Shown piece after piece: positions 48,442 through 57,975 of a DNA stretch of 64,000 nt (positions are counted from its first letter, which is position 1; each line of letters opens with the position of its first letter). The notes beneath the pieces were generated by a model, which searched no databases, had not been told where the DNA came from, and worked only from the letters and a program-made list of their open reading frames with translations. The position numbers and the translations under genes are program-made. This DNA is from Echinicola arenosa (GTDB lineage Bacteria; Bacteroidota; Bacteroidia; Cytophagales; Cyclobacteriaceae). The stretch covers positions 1,178,001 to 1,242,000 of the forward strand of contig NZ_JACYTQ010000001.1 of assembly GCF_014841125.1 (NCBI RefSeq), written 5' to 3'.

Positions 48442-49434
48442 TTAGTCTTGATTGATAAATTCCATTTCGTAATCTTCTCCTGCGATTTTTATGATGGTCC
48501 TGTAAACATATTCAGCTACCTTCCTTTCTCCAGGGAAATTAATAAACTCGATGGTATCTTCTGGCCTGTGATATTGAGGATGACCTCCAGTATGCATTCC
48601 GATCACCGAAATTCCTGCTCTATAAAAAGACACATGATCAGAACCTCCCACTTCTCCAGCGTGGACAACTGGATTTAAACCTAACTCACTTCCTAATTTT
48701 CTCATCAACTCTACACCATCAGGAAAGGTCCCTGCCCCTCCCATATAAACTTGCCCCTCTTGATTCAGACGACCCACCATATCCATATTGATCATGAGCT
48801 TGATGTTTTCCTTTTTTACTGGCAGGTTATCTACAAAATACTTTGATCCTAGCAGACCTTGTTCCTCTGCACCAAAAGCTACCAGAATCACGCTCCTACG
48901 AAGCATAAACCGATTGCCCACAAGCTTTTCAGCAATCTCCAATAATGCTGAAGTACCACTAGCATTGTCATCTGCTCCAGGATGAATTTCTTTAACACCA
49001 GGTTTTTTAGAAGAAGGTCCACCTAATCCTAAGTGATCATAATGCGCACCCAACACCACGTATTCATCTTTTAGATAAGGGTCGTTTCCTTCTATGTAGC
49101 CAACCACATTCCAAGTTTTAACTGGATTTCTTGGGCTTTCACCATTTGCTACCCTAAGTTCAGCCTTAAACTCCTGAAGATATTCCCCATCAAAAGGTTT
49201 TACCCCGACTTCCTCAAAACTGTTTTCTATGTATTTGACGACACGCTTGTTTCCTCTTGAGCCTGGATACCTCCCATTATTTTTTGGCGATGTTAAAAAA
49301 GCAACATGCTCTTCAAGCTCCTCTTCTGTGATTCTCACTTCTCTTACTTGGGCAAGAACTGTCGTTGTCGTACAGCTCAAAAAAACAATACCCAGAACTG
49401 CCTTCTTAAAACCTTTATTCAATATCTCTAACAT
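48442..49434 (-). CDS. M28-family zinc aminopeptidase, secreted
   Basis: 330 residues with a signal peptide (TTVLAQVR). Co-catalytic zinc site motifs are GAHYDHLG (His), GADDNASGTSALLE (bridging Asp), GAEEQGLLGS (catalytic Glu and zinc Glu), NMDMVGR (Asp) and SDHVSFYRAGISVIG (His). Family members are periplasmic aminopeptidases. It shows no clear link to the flanking glycan loci; a -7-like box lies 48-55 nt upstream of its start. Confidence 0.94.
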   Translation of the reverse strand: MLEILNKGFKKAVLGIVFLSCTTTTVLAQVREVRITEEELEEHVAFLTSPKNNGRYPGSRGNKRVVKYIENSFEEVGVKPFDGEYLQEFKAELRVANGESPRNPVKTWNVVGYIEGNDPYLKDEYVVLGAHYDHLGLGGPSSKKPGVKEIHPGADDNASGTSALLEIAEKLVGNRFMLRRSVILVAFGAEEQGLLGSKYFVDNLPVKKENIKLMINMDMVGRLNQEGQVYMGGAGTFPDGVELMRKLGSELGLNPVVHAGEVGGSDHVSFYRAGISVIGMHTGGHPQYHRPEDTIEFINFPGERKVAEYVYRTIIKIAGEDYEMEFINQD

Positions 49435-50128
49435 TTTAAACTAAATGGATTCAACCCAACTTTTGAAGGTAAAAACGTTGGCAAATGTAGAAAAGATATT
49501 TTTTTTAAACGGTTTCAATTGGAATTTTTTAACAAGTATTTCCTTCCAAATTGTTTAAAACCAAGAAAAAAAAGCAACTTTAACATTTACTTTCGAATAT
49601 AAATTATCAGCCATAAAACCCACTTAAACGCTTTTCAATAACTATACCAATAATTTCTATTTTTAAATATCAGAATATTTCTTTTTTGTAACCATGCAAA
49701 AAAAGCACTTTGCAAAATAAAATATCAAAAAAACTACTTTTTCCACTTAGAGTTTCTAAAAAATGGTTCCCCATAATACCATTCAAGCATTAACCATTGA
49801 AAATCAGATAATTATAATTATAAAAAAAAATTGTCCATAAACCTGTATGTTCCGTGAAATAATAATTCACTCTTGATACTAACGGCAAAACAATTATAAG
49901 CACTAATTTGCTTCCAAAAAGCAAAACACAAATGTAATCAAAATTATAAAACTACCTTTTTCAAATAATTTTTAGTTGTAAGATTATCTCTTCTAAATGC
50001 TTTATTAATAAAGAAAGAAAACATTCACTTATTTCAACTCAAACAAAATTAGCTTTTTGAAAAATCCATTTGGTGTAAGTTTATTTTATTATAATTATGC
50101 AGAATTTTCCTGAAAGAAAATTACCTAA
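49435..50128. other. Long A/T-rich intergenic region
   Basis: 694 nt between the divergent M28 and regulator genes. I see no convincing coding frame, RNA gene or strong terminator. It must hold both promoters; only the M28-side -7 box is suggestive. Long A and T runs dominate. Confidence 0.5.
49482..49489 (-). promoter_or_regulatory. Candidate -7 box for M28 peptidase gene
   Basis: On the minus strand this reads TACATTTG, matching TAnnTTTG, 48 nt before the start codon. No clear -33 partner at normal spacing. Confidence 0.35.
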
Positions 50129-53059
50129 ATGCCTATGCTTAAAATATTCCTTTTATCACTCTCTGTTCTCTGCGTCAATTTGTACTCAATGGGCCAACAA
50201 CAATTGGCTTCCCCAAAGATCATTAACTACAACAACCTTGAATATAAAGCAGGGTTACAAAATTGGTCAACTACTCAGGATGAAAGAGGGATACTATATT
50301 TCGGAAACAATGAAGGCTTACTTACATTTAATGGTAGGTACTGGAACCTACACCAATTACCCAATCAAACCATCATCCGGTCTGTAAAACTAGATTCAGA
50401 AAACAAGATTTTTGTTGGTGGACAAGATGATATAGGCTATTTCGCTCCTCAGTCTAATGGAGAGTTAAAATTTAACTCTCTAAAACACTTAATCCCTGAA
50501 GAAGACAGAAACTTTGCTGATATCTGGAATATAGTGATCCATAATGACGAGGTATTTTTTATGGAATTCACCAAAATCCTTCATTATAAAGGCAATAGAA
50601 TCAGGGTTTTCAAATCTGACACAGAATGGAAATTCCTGGAAAAATCAGGAGAAAGAATATATGCCCAAGAAGAGGGGCATGGGCTATTGATATTTGATGG
50701 AGAAGTCTGGAAGCCTGTAGTTGAAGATACTAATTTCACCCTTCCAGACTTAAATGGAGTAACTGAGTTGGGTGTAGACTCTACGCTTTTCTCCTCTACC
50801 GACCACGGACTTTACCTTCTACACAATAATGAATTCACAAGATACCAAACAGATTTTGATAATTTACTCACTAACCACCGCATCAATTGCATGGTGAGCA
50901 TCAATGATCAATGGATCGGGTTAGGCACCAAATCAGCTGGGTTATTGATCATGAACAAGCAAGGTAAACTCCTTCAGCAATACGCTTATAATGAAGGTAT
51001 GCAAACCAACAATATCAGAAGCATATTTATTGATCAAAACAAAGGACTCTGGGTAGGTTTGGATGATGGAATTGACTATATCGACATTAATGGAGCTATT
51101 AAGCAAATACATCCAGACCAAAACAAAAGGGTGACAGGATACGCGTCATCATTTTTCCATGACAAACTGTACATAGGCACTTCAGATGGGTTGTACCAGT
51201 TCAAATTCAATGAAAAAGAAGAAGATTTAAGTTTCAGTAAAGGCAAATTTTCTCCAGTGCGTTTTAGCACAGGACAAGTTTGGAACCTGCAGGAAGTGAA
51301 TAATCATTTGCTAATGGCCCATGAAGAAGGGGCTTTCTTCATTGAAAACGGAACATCCTATCAAATATACCCTACACCCGGCACTTGGATTTTCCAACCT
51401 TCGTCAAACATCATGCCCAGCAACAAGGTATATATAGGCACTTACACAGGATTATCCGAAATTGATTTTAAAGACGGAGCATTTCTCCATCAAAAACACA
51501 TGGAAGGCCTGTCTGAGTCCTTGAGATTTATGATAATGGACTATCAGCATCAAGTCATTTGGGGTTCACATCCCTATCGTGGAGTATTTAAAATAGACTT
51601 ATCCGATAATCAATCAAGAATAGAAAAAACTACGATTTTCAGTGCAAAAGATGGTCTTCCATCAGACCTCTATAATTACCTGTTTAGGATCAAAAACAGA
51701 ATTGTGGTCGCAACAGAAGATGGCATTTATGAATTCGATCAAGACACACACAAATTTAAAGCTTCTGATCTTGTAAATAGAGCATTGGAAGGAGTGAGCA
51801 TCCAGCATTTACAAGAAGACAAACAAGGCAACATTTGGTATGTATCCAACAAGACCGTAAGTGTAATAGATTTCAGCAAACCCAATGAAAAACACCCTTT
51901 TTCCATCATTCACTTACCCGAGCTATCCGGAAAGGTAGTAGGTGGACATGAATCGATCACACCTCTAGATGCCAACAATATTTTCATTGGCGCTAACAAA
52001 GGGTTCTTTCATATTAACTACGAAAAATACCGAAACAACATTACCCGACCCGATATTTTGATAGGTAAGGTCAGTCTGTTTGGAAAAAAGGATAGTGTCG
52101 TATTCGGAGGGCACACTCAACTTAAAGGAAAACCTACAGAAAAAGCATCTCCAATTATTTTCAGCAGTACCCAAAACTCACTTCATTTCGAATACTCAAG
52201 CACGCTTTTTGGTCAATTCAGCAACCTAGAATACAGTTATCTTTTGGAAGGTTTCGACAAGCAGTGGTCCACATGGAACAACAAAAGTGAAAAAGACTAT
52301 ACTAATTTGCCCGCTGGCGATTATACTTTCAAAGTAAAATCCAGAAACAACCTTGGTAATGAATCTACTATCAGCACCTATAGTTTCACAGTTCTTCCTG
52401 CTTGGTACAATACTGTTTGGAGCTATTGCTGTTATCTTCTGATCCTTACAGGAAGTATCTATCTTATTTTAAAGAGGCAAAAGAAAAAACACCTCAAAGA
52501 ACAAAAGCACCTAAAAAAATACCATCAGCTTGAAATTGACAGAAACGAAAAGGAAATCGTAAAACTAAGAAACGAAAAACTTCAAGCAGACATCAACCAT
52601 AAAAATCAAGAATTAGCCTCCACAACCATGCATCTTGTTCAACGTGGAAAAGTCCTAACCAAAATTAAAGAAGAACTTTTGTACTTAGGGAAAAACCACA
52701 GTTTAGAAAGTGAATCTGCAGACTTTAAGCGGCTTTTGAAGTTAATCAATGAAGTAGAAAGAAGCGATAGTGACTGGGATCGCTTTTCTCTGCACTTTGA
52801 CCATGTCCATTCTAACTTTCTGAGCATACTCAAAGAAAAATACCCTGACCTTACTCCAAATGAGCTTAAGCTTTGTGCATTTGTGAAAATGAATTTATCC
52901 TCCAAGGAAATCGCTCAATTATTGAGTATTTCTTTAAAAGCAGTTGAGGTGGGACGTTACAGACTGAGAAAAAAATTACAAATTACCCCAGAGACAAATC
53001 TCTTTGATTTCTTGATCCAATCCACAGCTGACCATGATCACAACGATTCATCCAACTAA
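50129..53059 (+). CDS. Membrane-spanning propeller/Y_Y_Y regulator with LuxR-type HTH
   Basis: 976 residues. A signal peptide is followed by a large periplasmic sensor of Reg_prop-type propeller repeats (examples: NNIRSIFIDQNKGLWVGLDDG, HLQEDKQGNIWYVSN). A Y_Y_Y domain follows (YSYLLEGFDKQWSTW, YTNLPAGDYTFKVKSRN), then one membrane helix (about 764-785), a coiled coil and a C-terminal LuxR-type HTH (about 907-951, LTPNELKLCAF, SSKEIAQLLSIS). No histidine-kinase or receiver domain is present, so it is a one-protein transmembrane regulator. It is followed by susC after 200 nt and probably senses a beta-glucan oligosaccharide; that ligand is inference. Confidence 0.92.
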   Translation: MPMLKIFLLSLSVLCVNLYSMGQQQLASPKIINYNNLEYKAGLQNWSTTQDERGILYFGNNEGLLTFNGRYWNLHQLPNQTIIRSVKLDSENKIFVGGQDDIGYFAPQSNGELKFNSLKHLIPEEDRNFADIWNIVIHNDEVFFMEFTKILHYKGNRIRVFKSDTEWKFLEKSGERIYAQEEGHGLLIFDGEVWKPVVEDTNFTLPDLNGVTELGVDSTLFSSTDHGLYLLHNNEFTRYQTDFDNLLTNHRINCMVSINDQWIGLGTKSAGLLIMNKQGKLLQQYAYNEGMQTNNIRSIFIDQNKGLWVGLDDGIDYIDINGAIKQIHPDQNKRVTGYASSFFHDKLYIGTSDGLYQFKFNEKEEDLSFSKGKFSPVRFSTGQVWNLQEVNNHLLMAHEEGAFFIENGTSYQIYPTPGTWIFQPSSNIMPSNKVYIGTYTGLSEIDFKDGAFLHQKHMEGLSESLRFMIMDYQHQVIWGSHPYRGVFKIDLSDNQSRIEKTTIFSAKDGLPSDLYNYLFRIKNRIVVATEDGIYEFDQDTHKFKASDLVNRALEGVSIQHLQEDKQGNIWYVSNKTVSVIDFSKPNEKHPFSIIHLPELSGKVVGGHESITPLDANNIFIGANKGFFHINYEKYRNNITRPDILIGKVSLFGKKDSVVFGGHTQLKGKPTEKASPIIFSSTQNSLHFEYSSTLFGQFSNLEYSYLLEGFDKQWSTWNNKSEKDYTNLPAGDYTFKVKSRNNLGNESTISTYSFTVLPAWYNTVWSYCCYLLILTGSIYLILKRQKKKHLKEQKHLKKYHQLEIDRNEKEIVKLRNEKLQADINHKNQELASTTMHLVQRGKVLTKIKEELLYLGKNHSLESESADFKRLLKLINEVERSDSDWDRFSLHFDHVHSNFLSILKEKYPDLTPNELKLCAFVKMNLSSKEIAQLLSISLKAVEVGRYRLRKKLQITPETNLFDFLIQSTADHDHNDSSN

Positions 53060-53095
53060 TCAACAAGAAAGCTAAGCAAAAATTCCGTAATGCAT

Positions 53096-53167
53096 ATGTA
53101 GTATCCATGTAGTGCCCAAAAAAAGCAAAAAACGGTCATTTTTATCATTTTGTAGGGTTAATGTAGT
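53096..53167 (+). promoter_or_regulatory. Two pairs of 11-bp-spaced GTAG repeats before susC
   Basis: ATGTAGT occurs at 53096-53102 and 53107-53113. TTGTAGG at 53150-53156 is followed by ATGTAGT at 53161-53167. Both pairs have an exact 11-base period, one helical turn. They lie between the regulator gene and the susC promoter and are plausible binding sites for its HTH. Confidence 0.5.
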
Positions 53168-53201
53168 GGCATTATATTTCATTTCTGACATGGTATAGGA
53201 T

Positions 53202-53209
53202 TAACTTTG
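53202..53209 (+). promoter_or_regulatory. Candidate -7 box for second susC
   Basis: TAACTTTG matches TAnnTTTG, 57 nt before the susC start and 35 nt after the last GTAG repeat. No good -33 sequence at normal spacing, which fits an activator-dependent promoter. Confidence 0.45.
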
Positions 53210-53258
53210 ATTAAAGTTTAATACCAATAAATCAATAAATAACCTAACCCAAAATTCT

Positions 53259-56200
53259 ATGGAAAGAAGAGCTACTTTTGCATTCTTCATTTCCTGTCTT
53301 CTCCTCTTGCCCGTGCTAACCCAAGCGCAAGACCGTGAGATCACAGGTAAAGTAATTTTAAAAAATGACGGCGAGCCTCTCCCAGGCGTAGCTGTAATGA
53401 TCGAAGGTTCTGGCACAGGAACCATTACTGATGTTGAAGGCCTATTCAACATAAAAGCCTCCCAAGGCGATGTACTTGTCTTTAGCCTTTTAGGTATGGA
53501 AACCCAAAAAGCAACCATCACCAATCAATCCAATCTGGAAATAAGTATGGAGGAAAACCTAAGCTCTTTGGAGGAAGTGGTTGTCGTTGGGTATGGTGTA
53601 CAGAAAAAGAGTGTCGTCACAGGTGCCATATCAAGTGTTAAAGGAGAAGATCTGGAAAGCATGCCTATTAACCGAGTGGAGCAAGCTTTGCAAGGACGAA
53701 CATCTGGGCTTACTGTAGCAGCAAGCTCTGGTCAGCCGGGCTCAGGAGCAACTGTCCGTGTCAGAGGCCTCACTACATTTGGCAATAACGACCCACTATG
53801 GGTAGTGGATGGTGTCGTAGTAGACAATGGCGGCATTGGCTACCTAAACCAATCGGACATTGAATCTATAGAGGTGCTAAAAGATGCCGCATCCCAAGCC
53901 ATCTATGGTGCCAGGGCAGCAGCGGGTGTAATCTTGGTTACTACCAAAAAAGGGGAAGCTGGGAAAATGCGCGTAAATTACAATGGTTATTACGGCACAT
54001 CCGCTCCAGCAAAAAAACTTGACCTACTTAATGCCAGTCAATATGCCATGATCAGGAATGAGGCAGCCGTAAACGCTGGAAATGCTGCTCCTTTTCCTAA
54101 TCCGGAAAGCTATGGAAAAGGCACCGATTGGCAAGACCTCATTTTCAATAATAATGCAATGAGGCAAAATCATGAGTTAAGCATTAGCGGCGGAAGTGAC
54201 GTCTCTACATTCTATGCTTCCTTCGGCTATTTGGAACAAGAAGGGATTGTTGCTTCAGATATTTCCAGATACAAAAGGACCAACATCCGCTTAAACTCCG
54301 AACATAAGCTAGCCAAGTGGCTTAAAGTTGGTCAAAACTTAGGATATGCTCATGATAAATCCATCGGCCTGGGCAATACAAACAGTGAGTTTGGAGGACC
54401 ATTAAGCTCTGCCATTAACCTTGACCCGATTACAAAAGCAGTAATTACTGACCCTAATATTGCCAATCAACCTCCTTACAGCACAAATCCAGTTGTAAGA
54501 GACGCTATGGGCAATCCATATGGGATCAGCACTATAGTTGCCCAAGAAATGACCAATCCCCTAGCCTACATGCAAACCAGGCTTGGCAATTACGGCTGGT
54601 CAGACAACATCGTGGGTAATGTATACGCAGAAGCAGAACCAATTGAAGGGTTAAAACTGAGATCAACATTGGGTGCTAAACTCTCTTTTTGGGGAAGCGA
54701 ATCTTTTACGCCTATTTTCTATTTGAACGCTACCAATGTCTCCAATCAGACCAAGTTTAGCAGAGGCCAAAACAGACGCTTTGACTGGAATTTAGAAAAC
54801 ACCATATCCTATTCCAAAACCATCGACAACCATAACTTTACAGTATTACTAGGTCAGGGGGCATATTTGGACAATAGAGGAAGATCACTTGATGTGACAT
54901 TCTTCAATGTCCCGGCCAGCAACTTTGATGACGCCTCATTGAACTTCAAAGTCCCTAATGACCAGAGAACTGCCGATGGGTCCGAAGGAGCAGGACATGC
55001 TGTAAGCTCATTGTTTGCCCGAGCCAATTATAACTATGCTGAGAAATACCTTTTAGAGGCACTGGTAAGAAGAGATGGTTCCTCGCGCTTTGGAACCAAT
55101 AACCGCTATGGGGTTTTCCCATCATTTTCTGCGGGCTGGGTAGCCAGCCAAGAAGACTTCTGGCCTACTAATGCTGTACTAAACTTCTTGAAAGTTAGAG
55201 GTGGCTATGGCGTTGTGGGAAATGACAACATTGGAGACTTTGCCTTCCTTTCCACCATTGGAAGCGGTAGAAACTATACCATTGGCAATACAGGAAGCTA
55301 CTCCATCGGCTACAGCCCTAACGCACCCTCTAACCCAGACCTAAAATGGGAAGAAACCAGTCAAGCAAATATCGGATTTGAAGCCACCCTATTTGAAGAC
55401 TTTAACATCACATTTGACTGGTACAAAAAAGTAACCAATGGCATCCTTCAAAATCCCAGAATACCGGGTTATGTCGGAGCGATTTCCAATCCCGCGGCCA
55501 ACATCGCCGATATGGAAAATAGAGGGGTTGAACTTGAAATTGGATATAGAAAGCAGTTGAGAGCCTTAAACCTATCACTAAGTGGCAATGTTTCTTACCT
55601 AGAAAACGAGGTAACCAATTTAGGAGAAGAAATTTCCTACCTTTCCGGGGGACAGAGTTTTCAAGCAAGCTCCTATCCCATCACCCGCACAGCTGTCGGA
55701 CAGTCCATGAATTCATTTTTCGGGTTTGAAACAATGGGGATCTTCCAAACAATAGAAGAGGTAGAAAACTACACCAATAGCGAGGGCAATATGATCCAAC
55801 CCAATGCCCAGCCAGGAGATTTTATCTGGGCGGATTTGAATGATGATGGGCAAATAACAGAGGAAGACAGGACCTTCATTGGAAACCCAACACCTTCATG
55901 GTCCTATGGCTTTACGGCAAATCTCGAATGGAAAAACTTTGACATGGTTGTCTTTGGACAAGGAGTTGCTGGAAACAAAATTTTCCAAGGTCTTAGGAGA
56001 CTGGATATAGGCAATGCCAACTGGCAAACCGAGGCTTTAGACCGATGGACAGGACCTGGCACTTCGAACGATCACCCAAAAATCGTCGAAGGTGACCCTA
56101 ATAAGAACTTCAATAATCCTTCAGACTTCTACCTAGAAGATGGTTCTTATTTTAGAATCAAAACCCTCCAGTTTGGATATTCTTTCCCTAAGAGTATCAT

Positions 56201-56372
56201 TGAAAAAGCCGGCATGACCAGAGCCCGGGTTTATGTAATGAGCGAGAATCTTTTGACCGTCACCAAGTATACAGGCTATGATCCTGAAATAGGCGGAGGT
56301 GTCATGAGTATCGACCGAGGTATCTATCCTCAAGCCCGTTCATTTATGGTCGGTATACAAGTTGGATTTTAA
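53259..56372 (+). CDS. SusC/RagA-family TonB-dependent transporter
   Basis: 1037 residues. Signal peptide (LPVLTQAQ), carboxypeptidase-like domain (ITGKVILKNDGEPLPGVAVMI), TonB-box-like EEVVVVGYG, plug (RVRGLTTFGNNDPLWVVDG and IEVLKDAASQAIYGARAAAGVILV) and a barrel ending in FMVGIQVGF with a terminal Phe. Length is typical. It starts a unit with susD, GH5, GH16 and a PL9-like gene, so the imported substrate is probably a beta-glucan oligosaccharide. Confidence 0.96.
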   Translation: MERRATFAFFISCLLLLPVLTQAQDREITGKVILKNDGEPLPGVAVMIEGSGTGTITDVEGLFNIKASQGDVLVFSLLGMETQKATITNQSNLEISMEENLSSLEEVVVVGYGVQKKSVVTGAISSVKGEDLESMPINRVEQALQGRTSGLTVAASSGQPGSGATVRVRGLTTFGNNDPLWVVDGVVVDNGGIGYLNQSDIESIEVLKDAASQAIYGARAAAGVILVTTKKGEAGKMRVNYNGYYGTSAPAKKLDLLNASQYAMIRNEAAVNAGNAAPFPNPESYGKGTDWQDLIFNNNAMRQNHELSISGGSDVSTFYASFGYLEQEGIVASDISRYKRTNIRLNSEHKLAKWLKVGQNLGYAHDKSIGLGNTNSEFGGPLSSAINLDPITKAVITDPNIANQPPYSTNPVVRDAMGNPYGISTIVAQEMTNPLAYMQTRLGNYGWSDNIVGNVYAEAEPIEGLKLRSTLGAKLSFWGSESFTPIFYLNATNVSNQTKFSRGQNRRFDWNLENTISYSKTIDNHNFTVLLGQGAYLDNRGRSLDVTFFNVPASNFDDASLNFKVPNDQRTADGSEGAGHAVSSLFARANYNYAEKYLLEALVRRDGSSRFGTNNRYGVFPSFSAGWVASQEDFWPTNAVLNFLKVRGGYGVVGNDNIGDFAFLSTIGSGRNYTIGNTGSYSIGYSPNAPSNPDLKWEETSQANIGFEATLFEDFNITFDWYKKVTNGILQNPRIPGYVGAISNPAANIADMENRGVELEIGYRKQLRALNLSLSGNVSYLENEVTNLGEEISYLSGGQSFQASSYPITRTAVGQSMNSFFGFETMGIFQTIEEVENYTNSEGNMIQPNAQPGDFIWADLNDDGQITEEDRTFIGNPTPSWSYGFTANLEWKNFDMVVFGQGVAGNKIFQGLRRLDIGNANWQTEALDRWTGPGTSNDHPKIVEGDPNKNFNNPSDFYLEDGSYFRIKTLQFGYSFPKSIIEKAGMTRARVYVMSENLLTVTKYTGYDPEIGGGVMSIDRGIYPQARSFMVGIQVGF

Positions 56373-56390
56373 CGACAAACGCAATCAATT

Positions 56391-57914
56391 ATGAAAACAC
56401 ATAAAATCAATATACTAGCCTCAGCATTGGCCCTGCTGACCTTAGGATCCTGTTCCGATTCATTCTTAGAAATCAAGCCTAAAGGCACCAACCTGGAAGC
56501 CAATTATTACCAAAACCAACAAGAAGCTTACAATGGCCTGGTAGCAGTCTATGACGTTGTTGGATGGCAAAGCAATGGTTTTGTAACCAAACAAAATGCT
56601 TTAAACGCAGCTTCTGACGATCACTATGCTGGTGGAGGTGGCCCCACTGACATCACCGCCCTACAGGTGTGGTCCAACTACACTTTGGATCCATCTACCG
56701 GACCTCAAGGAGATTTATGGAGTAAAGGCTTTTCAGGTGTATTTCGCGCTAACGTACTTTTGCAAAAACTACCTGAAGTCCCCATGGACGAAGGGTTGAA
56801 AGCCAGGTATGCTGCAGAAACCAAGTTTCTCAGGGCTTATTTCTACTTCGATTTAGTAAGGTTTTTTGAAAATATCCCTTTATTAACTGAACCTGTTTCG
56901 ACCTCTGAAATGTACGATATACTTCAGGCAGATCCAGCAGAAGTTTTTCAGCAGATCGAAACCGATCTAAAGGAATCTATCGATGGGCTGCCTGCTACTG
57001 TTGATTTAGCCACGGAAGCCGGAAGAGCCACCGTTGGAATGGCCAAAGCCCTGTTGGGAAAAGTATATTTACATCAGGAAAAATTCACCCAGGCAGCACA
57101 AGAATTTGCGGACGTCAATGGTACTCCAGGCGAGACCAGTCAATACGGATACAAACTGTTAGACAATTTTGGAGACTTGTGGGTGATCGACAATAAATTC
57201 AACAGCGAATCTATTTTTGAAATCAGTTTCACTAGCCAATCCAATGGAGACTGGGGCTGTGTATCATGTACTGAAGGGAATGTCCTTAATATCATGGTAG
57301 GTCCTAGAGGATATAATGCGATTAGTGAAGATGCACCAGACTATGTTTCTGGTTGGAGTTTCTTACCCTTCACTGAAGACTTCTTTGAAGCGATCCATGG
57401 GGATCCTCGATATCGGTACACATTAGCCAACCTTGACAGCTTAGAGAAAGCTGGTGCAGTGACTTATGAAAAGGGTTTTATGAACACGGGCTATTTCCTT
57501 GAAAAATACGCTGGAAGACAATCTGAAAGATCTACTGGTGGGGGTGTCATGGAATTGAATTTTAGGCAAAACATTTATGAAATCAGGTTGGCTGACACCT
57601 ATTTAATGGAAGCAGAATCACTGATTCGGGGCGGTGGAGACCAAGGACGTGCCCAGCAACTGTTGGACGCGGTCAGGGCAAGAGTAGGGCTAGATCCGGT
57701 CCCTGTAAACCTCGAAAACATTATGGAAGAAAGGCGTTTGGAATTGGCAGGAGAAGGCCATAGATGGTTTGACTTAGTAAGAACAGGCCTAGCTGCCCAA
57801 GCATTAGCAGACCGAGGTTTTGTAGCTGGTAAGCATGAAATACTTCCTATCCCACTTCTGGAACTGGACAACACTTTGATTGAACAAAACCAGGAATACG
57901 GAGGCACAAAATAA
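56391..57914 (+). CDS. SusD/RagB-family glycan-binding lipoprotein
   Basis: 507 residues with a lipoprotein signal ending LTLGSC. SusD markers: QQEAYNGLVAVYDV, ETKFLRAYFYFDLVRFFENIPLL, ALLGKVYLHQ, and the C-terminal MEERRLELAGEGHRWFDLVRTG and HEILPIPLLELD. It starts 18 nt after susC and should form the lid of that transporter. A hairpin follows the stop. Confidence 0.96.
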   Translation: MKTHKINILASALALLTLGSCSDSFLEIKPKGTNLEANYYQNQQEAYNGLVAVYDVVGWQSNGFVTKQNALNAASDDHYAGGGGPTDITALQVWSNYTLDPSTGPQGDLWSKGFSGVFRANVLLQKLPEVPMDEGLKARYAAETKFLRAYFYFDLVRFFENIPLLTEPVSTSEMYDILQADPAEVFQQIETDLKESIDGLPATVDLATEAGRATVGMAKALLGKVYLHQEKFTQAAQEFADVNGTPGETSQYGYKLLDNFGDLWVIDNKFNSESIFEISFTSQSNGDWGCVSCTEGNVLNIMVGPRGYNAISEDAPDYVSGWSFLPFTEDFFEAIHGDPRYRYTLANLDSLEKAGAVTYEKGFMNTGYFLEKYAGRQSERSTGGGVMELNFRQNIYEIRLADTYLMEAESLIRGGGDQGRAQQLLDAVRARVGLDPVPVNLENIMEERRLELAGEGHRWFDLVRTGLAAQALADRGFVAGKHEILPIPLLELDNTLIEQNQEYGGTK

Positions 57915-57923
57915 CCCTAGCCC

Positions 57924-57960
57924 AAAGCCCTCTGGTTAGCTAAACTGATTAGGGGGCTTT
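57924..57960 (+). terminator. Hairpin after susD, possible partial terminator
   Basis: AAAGCCCTCT (57924-57933) pairs with AGGGGGCTTT (57951-57960), one G-T pair, 17-base loop. There is no strong T-run after it, so it may reduce rather than stop transcription into the GH5 gene. Confidence 0.5.
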
Positions 57961-57975
57961 CAAATTCCTTTTAAC

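Noticed and set aside
49435-50128. A hidden small RNA or small protein in the 694-nt gap
   Set aside because: Only A/T-rich sequence with short frames was seen; no terminator or conserved motif supports a gene.
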